Assembly: GCA_030123645.1 (NCBI GenBank)
Contig: JASJYE010000026.1
Location: 1 to 13,422 of the forward strand
Direction of reading: 5' to 3'
DNA: 13,422 bases
DNA from: Candidatus Hydrogenedentota bacterium
GTDB lineage: Bacteria; Hydrogenedentota; Hydrogenedentia; Hydrogenedentales; GCA-2746185
This document shows, piece after piece, positions 1 to 7,772 of the stretch (the stretch's first letter is position 1; each line of letters begins with the position of its first letter). The notes below the pieces were generated by a model. The model saw only the letters and a program-made list of their open reading frames with translations. It was not told where the DNA came from and did no database searches. Position numbers and translations under genes: made by a program.

Positions 1-12
1 TTTTGCGCGTTG

Positions 13-72
13 CGGTACGAAGCCGGACGTTCCGGTACGAGGCCGGACGTTCCGGCACGAGGGCGGCAGGGC
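13..72. repeat. 20-bp tandem repeat, two full copies and a decayed third
   Basis: Two adjacent 20-bp units (13-32 and 33-52) differ at one position, A versus G at the ninth base. Each starts CGGTACGA and ends CCGGACGTTC. A third unit (53-72) keeps the first half with single changes and then diverges. The array lies near the window edge, so its full length is unknown. An open frame of about 67 codons crosses it, but that looks like a by-product of the stop-free GC-rich repeat, not a gene. Confidence 0.75.
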
Positions 73-219
73 GCGTGCTTGGACACCTTGCCTGCCAAGG
101 CGGCCTCCGGACAATCGCGGATACGGCCAAACGCTCATATAACGCTGGAGACGCTGTCCAGGTATCGTTCTGGCCCGGCGAGTCGCGGGTCTTTAAGGTT
201 AGATAGCCTAAGGTTTTTT

Positions 220-387
220 TTGACAGGATTTACGAGATTTAGTTGATCGTTTTCACCACGAAGACACGAGGGGCACGAAGAACTTCCCTTGTGGTTTTTT
301 CTGTTGTTTGATTTGACATTAATTCTTAATGTGCGTTTCCATTGAAGGGCGACGTCAACATCATGTCAATCCTGTTCATCCTGTCAA
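220..387. repeat. Composite intergenic repeat with inverted GACAGGAT ends
   Basis: The left edge reads TTGACAGGATTTAC (220-233). The right edge (365-387) is built of 9-base units, TCAATCCTG then TTCATCCTG then TCAA, and ends with ATCCTGTCAA (378-387), the exact reverse complement of TTGACAGGAT at 220-229. Between them, 257-282 holds an 8-9 base repeat (CACGAAGA, CACGAGGGG, CACGAAGAA), and ACCAC (255-259) can pair with GTGGT (291-295) just before a T run. From memory, both repeat types recur in intergenic DNA of many environmental bacteria. I infer a non-coding dispersed element; there is no transposase and no obvious target-site duplication. Confidence 0.55.
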
Positions 388-423
388 GTATTGCGTGCTT
401 GAGCGGCAGCGTGTGACGAATTT

Positions 424-1266
424 TTATTGGCGGAGTCGCGAGGCCACGTCGGACTGAAACTTAGCCGTGAATGCTGACACGAATTGTGCGATGTCCAACG
501 CATCGTCTTCAATCAGGGCGGTCATGTCAACGCCAAAAACCGCCCCCGTCAGCTCGTCCACCCGGTGCGGCTCGAAATACGTCGCATTGGCCCGGCGGCG
601 GCCCATTGCGGCGAGGTCGTAGCGCTTACCGCCGGCGATCTGCGACTGGAAGACCTCGAGTAGCCTCCGCTGCAGGTCTTCGTAGGCCGAGCAATCGAAG
701 ACGACCTTGTCTTCATCCGGCAGCCAGTCCAAGTCGCGCCAGACCTCGCAGCCATACAACTTGCCCGGGCGCGACTCACGCGGGAGGCGGCGAATCGCCT
801 CGATAACGCGCAACGCGACCGCAACGTGCGCATCGTGCTTGTCCATCAGGTTATGCGTATACACCACCTCCGGCGCGGCGGCGCTTAACAGCGCCTCGAT
901 GTCCTCGACGGGCCCCGGCTCATTCCCATCCTTCACCACCGCGCTCGGATAAGCCAACAGGACCTGCGCGCCGTACGCGCCGATGTCCGCAGCGCGCTTT
1001 TGCTCCTTATTCCGCGCCTGAACCATTTGTTCATCCGAAAAATCTTTGAAGGCGCCCGCGCGTGGCGACCCGGCCCCGTCGGTGACAATCACACCCGCGA
1101 AGCATGCATCTCTTGTCCCTTTGCAACAGAGGATCCCATCGATCGCCATGATCTCGAGGTCGTCTTGGTGCGCGCCGATGCCGATGTGCGTGGTCCGCGC
1201 CAGTGCGGCATCCTCAGCCTCGTGATCGGGCACATAGATTTCCGCGTTAATCGAATGGAACTTCAT
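424..1266 (-). CDS. PIG-L/LmbE-family deacetylase
   Basis: Probable zinc-dependent N-acetyl-sugar or related amide deacetylase of the PIG-L/LmbE family, cytoplasmic because no signal peptide is visible. In the 280-residue product the first metal/catalytic motif is AHQDDLE (residues 32-38), a version of the usual HPDD motif with Gln for Pro. The second is HNLMDKHDAH (138-147), matching the family's HxxH metal-binding segment. The length is typical. I place the start at the ATG at 1266 (MKFHSINAE) because a GGAA lies a few bases upstream and homology should begin about here. The frame stays open to another ATG at 1326, but those 20 extra residues look non-native and lack a ribosome site. The gene is divergent from the symporter gene at 1447. 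The substrate cannot be read from the sequence: glycoconjugates, mycothiol-like thiols and sialic-acid-type sugars are all possible. Confidence 0.85.
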   Translation of the reverse strand: MKFHSINAEIYVPDHEAEDAALARTTHIGIGAHQDDLEIMAIDGILCCKGTRDACFAGVIVTDGAGSPRAGAFKDFSDEQMVQARNKEQKRAADIGAYGAQVLLAYPSAVVKDGNEPGPVEDIEALLSAAAPEVVYTHNLMDKHDAHVAVALRVIEAIRRLPRESRPGKLYGCEVWRDLDWLPDEDKVVFDCSAYEDLQRRLLEVFQSQIAGGKRYDLAAMGRRRANATYFEPHRVDELTGAVFGVDMTALIEDDALDIAQFVSAFTAKFQSDVASRLRQ

Positions 1267-1378
1267 CGGGTTCCGTACTCGCACCTTATCTGGCGATCCG
1301 GCCACGGGGGGCACGATGCCGCACATCGAAGCAAATGGAATGCGCTAGTGTATCACGCGGGCCATGCGAGCGCCCTTG

Positions 1379-1407
1379 CTTACAACCGGTAACCATTCCT
1401 GTATAAT
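1379..1407 (+). promoter_or_regulatory. Sigma70-type promoter for the NSS symporter
   Basis: A perfect TATAAT (1402-1407) is preceded by CTTACA (1379-1384, four of six matches to TTGACA) at the ideal 17-base spacing. Transcription would begin near 1414 and leave a leader of about 30 bases that contains the purine-rich ribosome site GAGGGGG before the GTG at 1447. Confidence 0.7.
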
Positions 1408-1446
1408 GCGCACCGGGATCTTGGGCGGAAACGAGGGGGCTCGCTC

Positions 1447-2832
1447 GTGGAGGAAAAACGCCAATCTGTTCATGGGCAGTGGTCCAGCCGCACGGCCTTT
1501 GTGCTCGCTGCGACGGGCTCGGCAGTCGGGCTCGGCAACATCTGGAAGTTTCCGTACATCACGGGCCAAAACGGCGGCGGCGCCTTCGTGCTCGTATATC
1601 TCATCTGCATTCTCATCATCGGGATCCCGGTGATGATGGGTGAGATCCTCATCGGCCGCCGCGGACGCCAGAGCCCGTCCCACTCCATTGCCTACCTCGC
1701 CAAAGAAGCCGGCGCGCCCCGGATTTGGACGCTCATGGGAATCATGGGCATCAGCGCGTCATTTCTCATCCTCACCTTCTACGTCGTGATTGCGGGATGG
1801 GCCGTCGCGTACATCATCGTGACGGCGAGCGGGACCTTCACCGGGGCCAGCGCCGAAGCGGTGGGCGCCTACTTTGATGACTTTCTTGCCGACTCCTCCG
1901 GACTCATCTTTTGGAGCACGCTGGTCACGCTGGGGACCCTGGTCACAGTCGCGGGGGGCGTTCGCAAGGGCCTCGAGCGCGCCGTCACCTGGCTCATGCC
2001 CGGCATGCTGGTTATATTGCTGATACTGGTGGGCTATGCCCTGAGTACCGGAAGTTTTATCGAAGGTTTCAGTTTCTTATTTAAACCGGATTTCACGAAG
2101 CTCTCCGCCGACGGCGTACTCGTCGCGCTAGGCCATGCCTTCTTCACGCTGAGCCTTGCGTCGGGCGTGATGATTGCCTATGGGGCGTATCTGCCTGAGG
2201 ACACGTCGATCTTTCAGACCTCCGTGATCGTCTGCGCGGCCGATACCGCCGTGGCCTTGATCGCGGGGCTGGCCATCTTTCCTATCGTCTTCGCGTACGG
2301 GCTGGATGTCAGCGAGGGCCCCGGCCTCATTTTCGCCACGCTGCCGATTGCCTTCGGCCAGATGCCTTTTGGCACGTTCTTCGGCACGCTCTTTTTCATC
2401 ATGCTATCGTTCGCGGCGTTTACCTCGGCCATTTCGCTGCTGGAACCGACGGTGGCGTGGATCGTCGAGCGCTTCAGTGTCACGCGGCTTCGCGCGGTCG
2501 TGATAAGCGGCACGGTCCTGTGGGTGCTATCACTGGGAACGGTGTTCTCCTTTAGCAAATGGGCGGAGATCAAGCTATTTGGAAGGACTTTTTTTGCCAA
2601 TCTCGATTACCTTACCGCCAATATCATGCTCCCCTTGGGCGGCTTGCTCGTGGCGGGCTTTACGGCGTGGGCGATGAAGGAATCGGCCACGCGCGATGAG
2701 TTGGGCCTGGGCGACAGCCCGGTCTATTCTACGTGGCGTTTCGTAATGCGTTACATCGCGCCCGTGGCGATCGTGATCGTTTTCCTGGCCAAGTTGGGCG
2801 CATTCAAGCACTTCGGAATTGACCTGAGTTAA
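1447..2832 (+). CDS. Sodium-dependent amino-acid transporter (NSS/SNF family)
   Basis: A 461-residue inner-membrane secondary transporter of the neurotransmitter:sodium symporter family, the LeuT/Tyt1/MhsT group, which takes up amino acids or related amines with Na+. The diagnostic first helix is present: GSAVGLGNIWKFPY (residues 25-38), with the unwound substrate/Na+ site, followed by NGGGAF (42-47) and the conserved IPVMMGE segment (60-66). The FFTLSLASGVMIAYGAYL stretch (232-249) corresponds to helix 6, and TSAISLLEP (326-334) to the helix 8 Na+ site region. About 11-12 hydrophobic spans are visible, normal for bacterial members. The start is GTG, supported by GAGGGGG seven bases upstream. 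It has its own promoter and precedes a second sodium:amino-acid carrier. The exact substrate is unknown. Confidence 0.93.
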   Translation: MEEKRQSVHGQWSSRTAFVLAATGSAVGLGNIWKFPYITGQNGGGAFVLVYLICILIIGIPVMMGEILIGRRGRQSPSHSIAYLAKEAGAPRIWTLMGIMGISASFLILTFYVVIAGWAVAYIIVTASGTFTGASAEAVGAYFDDFLADSSGLIFWSTLVTLGTLVTVAGGVRKGLERAVTWLMPGMLVILLILVGYALSTGSFIEGFSFLFKPDFTKLSADGVLVALGHAFFTLSLASGVMIAYGAYLPEDTSIFQTSVIVCAADTAVALIAGLAIFPIVFAYGLDVSEGPGLIFATLPIAFGQMPFGTFFGTLFFIMLSFAAFTSAISLLEPTVAWIVERFSVTRLRAVVISGTVLWVLSLGTVFSFSKWAEIKLFGRTFFANLDYLTANIMLPLGGLLVAGFTAWAMKESATRDELGLGDSPVYSTWRFVMRYIAPVAIVIVFLAKLGAFKHFGIDLS

Positions 2833-2857
2833 GAATCCTCGATTCGGCCCGGCCAAA

Positions 2858-2886
2858 TTGCAAGGGATGGATTTCAAAGATATGAT
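2858..2886 (+). promoter_or_regulatory. Sigma70-type promoter for the AGCS symporter
   Basis: TTGCAA (2858-2863, four of six) and TATGAT (2881-2886, five of six) are separated by exactly 17 bases in the 156-base gap between the two symporter genes. The start of transcription would be near 2893, giving an untranslated leader of about 95 bases. In that leader GGATCGAG and CTCTTGATCC can form a short bulged stem. I see no glycine-riboswitch core. Confidence 0.55.
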
Positions 2887-2988
2887 CGCTCGCAACTGGG
2901 GGCCACGGATCGAGGGGAGGCCGGGGAACTCTTGATCCAGCCCGCGGGCGCAGGTTCTTCGTCGTTTACCTAATAGGAGAGGAACTTC

Positions 2989-4596
2989 ATGCTTCGACCA
3001 TCTGCACGCGGATTCGAGATCGGCGCACTCGCGCTTTCAATGTGTCTGTTATTTCTTCCTGTAGCTGCTGCCCAGGTAGAGACTGCTGGTGAACCGGCGA
3101 CGGCCGAAGCGGGGGAAGCTTCCGAGCCGGCGGGCTTTCAAGCGGCGTTCAACGAGTGGTTTACCGAGAAGATCAACAAACCGATTGACGACGTTCTGTA
3201 TTTCAAAGTTTTCAAGACCGACCATACCTGGAATAATGAAGAGCAAGTGGCTCTTCCTTTGATCGTGGTCGTGCTGGTCATTGGCGGCCTTTTTTTTACG
3301 TTCCGCTACGGATTCATCAACATTCGCCTGTTCCGTCATTCGATTCAGGTGATTCGGGGGAAGTTTGACAGGCCGGAGGACCGCGGCGAGGTCTCGCACT
3401 TTCAGGCTTTGACCTCGGCGCTTTCCGCGACGGTCGGTCTCGGAAACATCGCGGGCGTGGCCGTCGCCATGAGCGTAGGCGGCCCAGGCGCAGTGTTTTG
3501 GATGTGGTTTACGGCATTTTTTGGTATGAGCATGAAGTTTACGTCATGCACCTTCGCCCAGATCTACCGGCGCGTTCACGATGACGGCCGCGTGATGGGC
3601 GGGCCCATGGTCTACCTCGAAGAGGGTATGAAGGAACTGTCGCCCTGGCTCGCGCCCATCGGCAAGATTTTCGCAATCGTATTCGCCGTCCTCGTTATTC
3701 TGGCCGCATTCGGCGCGGGCAACATGTTCCAAGGCAACCAGACGGCGAGCCTGATCGACCACACGTTTTTCGGTGGCGGCGACTCCATCGCCGTCAAATT
3801 CGGCGTTGGTCTAATCATGTCCATTCTGGCCGGAGCTGTACTTATCGGCGGTATCCGACGGATCGGCGAAGTTACGGCGCGCCTCGTTCCGCTTATGTGC
3901 CTTTTCTACTGCGGCGTGTGCCTCACGATCATCGTCATGAACATCACAGAAGTCCCAGGCGTGTTCGCGGGGATCATCACGAGCGCATTTAATCCTGGGG
4001 CAATGTTTGGCGGCTTCGTGGGCGTGCTGGTTCAGGGCATGCGGCGCGCGGCCTTTTCGAATGAGGCCGGATTGGGCTCGGCCGCCATTGCACACGCGGC
4101 CGCCCGCACCGAGGAACCTGTGCGCGAAGGCGTTGTGGCCATGATGGGCCCATTCATCGATACGATTGTCGTCTGCTCGATGACCGCGTTTACGATTCTT
4201 ATTACTGAGGCGCATCTGGAGACCGGTTTGGAGGGCGTTCAAATCACGGCGGTCGCCTTCTCGCAGCTCGGACTCTTTGCGGACTATGGCCTCTGTCTGG
4301 CCGTGTTTATTTTCGCTTATTCGACCATGATCGCCTGGGGGTATTACGGCGAACGGGGCGTGGAATACCTCTTTGGCCTGCGGGCCATCCTGCCCTATCG
4401 CGTGCTGTACGTACTGACCATCGCTATCGGCCCGCTACTGTCGCTCGCGGCAGTGCTCGATTTCGGGGACAAGCTTTTGCTGGCGCTCGCCTTCCCCAAC
4501 ATCATCGGCATGGCGGTGATCTCGAAGAAAGTGAAAATCATGACCGACGACTATGTTCGCCGGCTCCAGTCGGGCGAGATGAAGCCCGTCCGTTGA
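2989..4596 (+). CDS. Alanine/glycine:cation symporter (AGCS family)
   Basis: A 535-residue sodium (or proton) coupled carrier for alanine, glycine or similar small amino acids, of the AGCS/AgcS family. The family signature spans residues 133-172: GEVSHFQALTSALSATVG, then LGNIAGVAVA and GGPGAVFWMW. A second block has RAAFSNEAGLGSAAIAHAAA, the conserved inner helix with N-E-A-G-x-G-S. About ten membrane spans follow. Unusually, the protein begins with a signal-peptide-like stretch (hydrophobic residues 11-27, then VAAAQ) and about 55 polar, Glu/Ala-rich residues before the first carrier helix near 88-105. The family's usual acidic residue after the GGPG block is replaced in MKFTSCTFAQIYR (182-194). 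The ribosome site AGGAGAGGAA lies just before the ATG. The gene converges with the TPR operon. Confidence 0.93.
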   Translation: MLRPSARGFEIGALALSMCLLFLPVAAAQVETAGEPATAEAGEASEPAGFQAAFNEWFTEKINKPIDDVLYFKVFKTDHTWNNEEQVALPLIVVVLVIGGLFFTFRYGFINIRLFRHSIQVIRGKFDRPEDRGEVSHFQALTSALSATVGLGNIAGVAVAMSVGGPGAVFWMWFTAFFGMSMKFTSCTFAQIYRRVHDDGRVMGGPMVYLEEGMKELSPWLAPIGKIFAIVFAVLVILAAFGAGNMFQGNQTASLIDHTFFGGGDSIAVKFGVGLIMSILAGAVLIGGIRRIGEVTARLVPLMCLFYCGVCLTIIVMNITEVPGVFAGIITSAFNPGAMFGGFVGVLVQGMRRAAFSNEAGLGSAAIAHAAARTEEPVREGVVAMMGPFIDTIVVCSMTAFTILITEAHLETGLEGVQITAVAFSQLGLFADYGLCLAVFIFAYSTMIAWGYYGERGVEYLFGLRAILPYRVLYVLTIAIGPLLSLAAVLDFGDKLLLALAFPNIIGMAVISKKVKIMTDDYVRRLQSGEMKPVR

Positions 4597-4601
4597 CGGG
4601 T

Positions 4602-4650
4602 GGCGGGGGCTGGGAGACCCATTTCGGACGCGTCGCAGCGCTTCCCCGCC
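4602..4650. terminator. Possible bidirectional stem between convergent genes
   Basis: In the 73-base gap between convergent stops, GGCGGGG (4602-4608) can pair with CCCCGCC (4644-4650), and a smaller TGGG-AGA-CCCA hairpin sits inside the loop. No T tract follows on either strand, so this is at best a weak or Rho-assisted terminator. Confidence 0.3.
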
Positions 4651-4669
4651 CGATACCGCCGGGCATGCG

Positions 4670-6118
4670 CTACGGACGCGAATCGAGGTTCGCGGTAACC
4701 TGCTTGCGCAGCTCCTGCAGCGCGCGCTCATACTCCGCGCTGAGCATGTCCTGCAAGGCCTGCTGGTTTCGGTCTCCAGTGCTATCCACAAGACGCTGCA
4801 CATCGAATCGGAACCCGGTCCCGCTCAGGCTCTGAGCGTTCGTGATCAACTCCCGCTTCAGTTCGCGCATGCGCAGCATCACGTTCTTTTTCCCAAGCGT
4901 CGCCGTCCGGGCCTCCAAAGGAAACTCACCCGTCACGTCTCCGTAACGCCGATCGGCCTCGCGAAGCAGTGCGATCGCCCGGGCGTAATCCCGCCGAACC
5001 GCCGCTTCCTCCGCGCGATTCACGAGTTCCCGCGCCACTTCCGTCGCGCTCCGCTGGGCCAGGAGACGCTCGTTCCTGGCAAAAATCCGCGATTCGACGT
5101 CGAGCAGCTTCCGCTGGGCCTGGGGATGCAAACTGTCGGCCGCGAGGGCATTTGCGTAGGCGTCGCGTGCGCCCTCGAGGTTCTGCTGTGCGTCTGCTTC
5201 GTCCCCAACAGTCTCGTAGTGCCGCGACATGAGCTCCGTCACGTCGCGCCGGCCGGGAGAGCGCTCGAGTACCTTTTGATATTCTTCGATGGCCCGCTCC
5301 GCGAAACCCGCATCGAAAAAAAGGTCGCCAATTGACTTTTGTGCGTCTGCGGATAGAATGTCGCGCCTCACCGCCTCCTCGTAGGCCGACTCCACCTCCC
5401 GGAAGTTTCCCATCGCAATGTAGAAGCCTATCTCCCCCAGGGTATAGTCCCGTATGCTCCCGCTCGACGCCAGCTCGAAGGCAGGCGCCGCCGAGGATAG
5501 AATCGTATACCAGACATCTGCAACGGCATTCACGCTTCGGCTGGCGTCGAGCGGGAGCGCAGAACGTGCGAAGCCGCGGAACCCGACGCCCCCTTGATAA
5601 TCCACGATGATCGTTTGATCGTTCTCCCAGGCCTTCGACGTCACCATCGAGAAGTACGCGCGCGGATCGACGAGTTTCCTATCCGCCACCTCGAGGTCCA
5701 CGCCGTCGATGCCGCGCTCGACGTCCCCGTAATACTGCTCTCTCACCCCTGGGTCCGCGTGCGCGAGCGGCGCCGAAGCCTGCACGACCAGCTTTCCAAG
5801 CAGGCCTAAGCGATACACGTAATAGGGTCCGATCCGGTCGCCCCGCACCGATTGCAGCAGGAGCATTTCGCGTTGTATCGCACCGACCGAATCGATCTCG
5901 AAAGACGGATGAATCTCATTCTGGACGGCCTCCGAAACGTCTGCACCTTGCCGGACGTATTTCAGCAGTCGCGGCAGCGGGAAATGGTCGTCCCTTGACA
6001 AGACATGCGCGGCGGCCGTGGTGATAGCCACTTGCGTTTCCGGACCCCAGGCCGAAGCCGAGCCCGAGGGACCAATGAGAAGGACCGAAACAAGGCCGGC
6101 GCAGATTAAACTCTTCAT
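4670..6118 (-). CDS. Secreted TPR protein with phospholipase C/P1-nuclease-like N-terminal domain
   Basis: A 482-residue exported protein of unknown function. Residues 1-23 form a clear signal peptide ending SASA, and cleavage would expose Trp24 in WGPETQVAI. Zinc-dependent phospholipase C and S1/P1 nucleases also begin their mature chain with Trp as a zinc ligand, followed by WGxxxH. Here the expected His is Gln29. Further weak similarities are RQGADVSE (56-63), resembling the G-x-x-x-P-D segment, and LGKLVVQASAPLAHAD (107-122), resembling the LGH...D..PLH segment with several ligands missing. I infer a degenerate, probably non-catalytic fold. Residues ~230-400 are TPR-like helical repeats, and the C-terminus is charged and helical, possibly coiled. 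The gene overlaps the preceding gene by ATGA, so the two are translationally coupled. Confidence 0.75.
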   Translation of the reverse strand: MKSLICAGLVSVLLIGPSGSASAWGPETQVAITTAAAHVLSRDDHFPLPRLLKYVRQGADVSEAVQNEIHPSFEIDSVGAIQREMLLLQSVRGDRIGPYYVYRLGLLGKLVVQASAPLAHADPGVREQYYGDVERGIDGVDLEVADRKLVDPRAYFSMVTSKAWENDQTIIVDYQGGVGFRGFARSALPLDASRSVNAVADVWYTILSSAAPAFELASSGSIRDYTLGEIGFYIAMGNFREVESAYEEAVRRDILSADAQKSIGDLFFDAGFAERAIEEYQKVLERSPGRRDVTELMSRHYETVGDEADAQQNLEGARDAYANALAADSLHPQAQRKLLDVESRIFARNERLLAQRSATEVARELVNRAEEAAVRRDYARAIALLREADRRYGDVTGEFPLEARTATLGKKNVMLRMRELKRELITNAQSLSGTGFRFDVQRLVDSTGDRNQQALQDMLSAEYERALQELRKQVTANLDSRP

Positions 6119-7716
6119 ACCGAATTCACTCCAGCGCGCGCGACCGAACGCGCGGTCCTGATTGTAGCGACACCTTGCGTCGCCTGACGCAATTGTTCCG
6201 TCAGTTCGCGTATGTCCGCCGCGCGCGTGCCTTGGACGTTGCTCCCGACCAATTGGAGGTAGCGCTCCAGATCGCGCAGCCCATTGCCGAGGTCCTCGTT
6301 TCTCACGTAGAGCAGGCCCCGCTCCAGATACGCTCCGGCGTAAGCCGGATCCGAATCAATGGCCCTTCGAAATGCATTGAGCGCGCCCGATTCGTCCCCA
6401 TTAAGCGTCAGTATCCTGCCCCGAACGGTGAAATACGCCGCGCCGCTTCCCCCCAGCTTATCGGCTTGATCAAGCGCTTGCCTGGCCCTATCCGGCTTGT
6501 CCATGGACAAGTACACCTGCACCACCTGCACCGTCGCCTCCATCGCGAAGGCCCCGCGGTCCCCTGCAATCGCCTCGAACTCAGTCAGCGCGTCCGGACG
6601 CGAGCCCAGCGCCTGGAGGCTGAGGGCCCGAAGATAGCGAATGTAGGGGCTGGGGCTGTTCTGCCGCAGCTCGAGGGCGGAATCGAAGTGCGCCAGCGCA
6701 TCCTGAAAACGCCCTTCTTTCATGCGCAGCTTCCCAAGTTCCGTCATGGCCTGTGAGGCCACCGTGACGCCGTCGGCATTCAGCGCTTCTTCCAGTCGCT
6801 GGGCCGCGATTCCGGGCGCGCCCTCTAGATTGGCCACAAAGCCTTGTACGGCCAGTGCATCGGCAAATCGCGGACCCTCCTCGCTGACAAGCCTAAGCTG
6901 GCTGTGCGCTTCTTCGAAATCCCCGTGCAATGCACGACTCAGGCCCATGCCCCACCGCGCCGAATCGTCCGTAGGATTCAGCGCGACCACTTTTTTCAGG
7001 GCCTCAATCTGCCCTGGAACATCCCCCGCCATACCACGCGTAAACGCGAGGACGTACCAAAGCGCGGGATCGTCGGCCCTATACTCTACGGCGAGTTCGA
7101 GAAATTCGATCTGGCGTGTCTGCGCCCCTGCCACCCCGGCGCGAGAAAAGGCGACCACGGCCCACATGGCGGCGTCTACGTCTTCCGGATCGGCGTCGAC
7201 GGCCCGCGTGAAGGACTCGGCGGCGTTGGGATACTGACTAAACCGCCACTGAAGGCGGCCGAGTTCGTAGAAGGCCTGCGCGTTGTCCGGTACCCGCTGA
7301 ACATAGGCCTCGAGGATCGTCTGCGCTTCCAGATACTCCCGGTCTTCGATGAGCCTCAGGGCCTTGCTGACTGGGTCGCTGGAAGCCACGTATAGCCAGA
7401 AAAGGCCCACCACGATGAGCACGACCGCTGCGATGCCGCCGAATACCATCCAAGCCGTGGACGCTCGCCTTCGTCTGGAAGCCGCGACTTCCACGGCGAC
7501 TTTCTGTCCCGTTAAGAGGTTCGTATTGCAGGTCACGCAGATGAAGTCGTCATCGCCGATTGGCGCCTTACAGTATGGACACGTCTTTTGGGCCTGTGCG
7601 GCTTGCGCCACGCGCTGGGGCCGCTTCTTTCGCAGAAGGGTCCCGCAATGCGGACAGCTATCCAGCCTGGCATCGGTCAGCTTCCCGCAAACGGGACAGT
7701 TAATCGTGTTTGCCAC
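6115..7716 (-). CDS. Membrane-anchored double-zinc-ribbon TPR protein
   Basis: A 533-residue protein of unknown role. Two zinc ribbons open the chain: Cys7/Cys10 with Cys21/Cys24, and Cys46/Cys49 with Cys60/Cys63. A basic stretch (RRRR, 81-84) precedes a single membrane span (about 88-110). The remainder, about 115-500, is a long run of TPR helices, with recognisable units such as AFYELGRLQW (148-157), ending in a Thr/Arg-rich tail. By the positive-inside rule the ribbons would be cytoplasmic and the TPR array periplasmic. The start is GTG with GGTGAG five bases upstream. It lies 56 bases after a small zinc-ribbon membrane gene and overlaps the secreted TPR gene by 4 bases, so the three probably form one operon. 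A scaffold or assembly role is plausible; no catalytic motif is seen. Confidence 0.85.
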   Translation of the reverse strand: MANTINCPVCGKLTDARLDSCPHCGTLLRKKRPQRVAQAAQAQKTCPYCKAPIGDDDFICVTCNTNLLTGQKVAVEVAASRRRRASTAWMVFGGIAAVVLIVVGLFWLYVASSDPVSKALRLIEDREYLEAQTILEAYVQRVPDNAQAFYELGRLQWRFSQYPNAAESFTRAVDADPEDVDAAMWAVVAFSRAGVAGAQTRQIEFLELAVEYRADDPALWYVLAFTRGMAGDVPGQIEALKKVVALNPTDDSARWGMGLSRALHGDFEEAHSQLRLVSEEGPRFADALAVQGFVANLEGAPGIAAQRLEEALNADGVTVASQAMTELGKLRMKEGRFQDALAHFDSALELRQNSPSPYIRYLRALSLQALGSRPDALTEFEAIAGDRGAFAMEATVQVVQVYLSMDKPDRARQALDQADKLGGSGAAYFTVRGRILTLNGDESGALNAFRRAIDSDPAYAGAYLERGLLYVRNEDLGNGLRDLERYLQLVGSNVQGTRAADIRELTEQLRQATQGVATIRTARSVARAGVNSV

Positions 7717-7772
7717 TATGTCTCACCATTCAGTCGGACGAAGTCATGTAAAACGCGAGCACGCCTTGCCCG

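Larger units (their letters stand above)
1..423. other. Gene-free left region rich in short repeats
   Basis: No open frame here has a convincing start, ribosome site or recognisable protein. The first ~200 bases are GC-rich and begin with a 20-bp tandem repeat. From about 191 the composition becomes more A+T-rich, with T runs at 214-221 and 295-300, and the sequence is built of short degenerate repeats. The right boundary is the TAA stop (424-426) of the minus-strand deacetylase gene. I see no clear intrinsic terminator for that gene. Confidence 0.6.

Noticed and set aside
13..72. CRISPR-like array
   Set aside because: The 20-bp units are directly adjacent with no spacers.
3..246. Short plus-strand open frames across the tandem repeat
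   Set aside because: They are made of repeat translation and Arg/Gly-rich random sequence with no start context.
1267..1326. Longer N-terminus for the deacetylase starting at the ATG at 1326
   Set aside because: The added residues have no ribosome site and do not resemble the family start; the ATG at 1266 has GGAA nearby and fits the expected domain boundary.
2887..2988. Glycine riboswitch in the leader of the AGCS gene
   Set aside because: Such carriers are often controlled this way, but the conserved purine-rich and CGAAGG-type core segments are not present; only a short bulged stem is seen.
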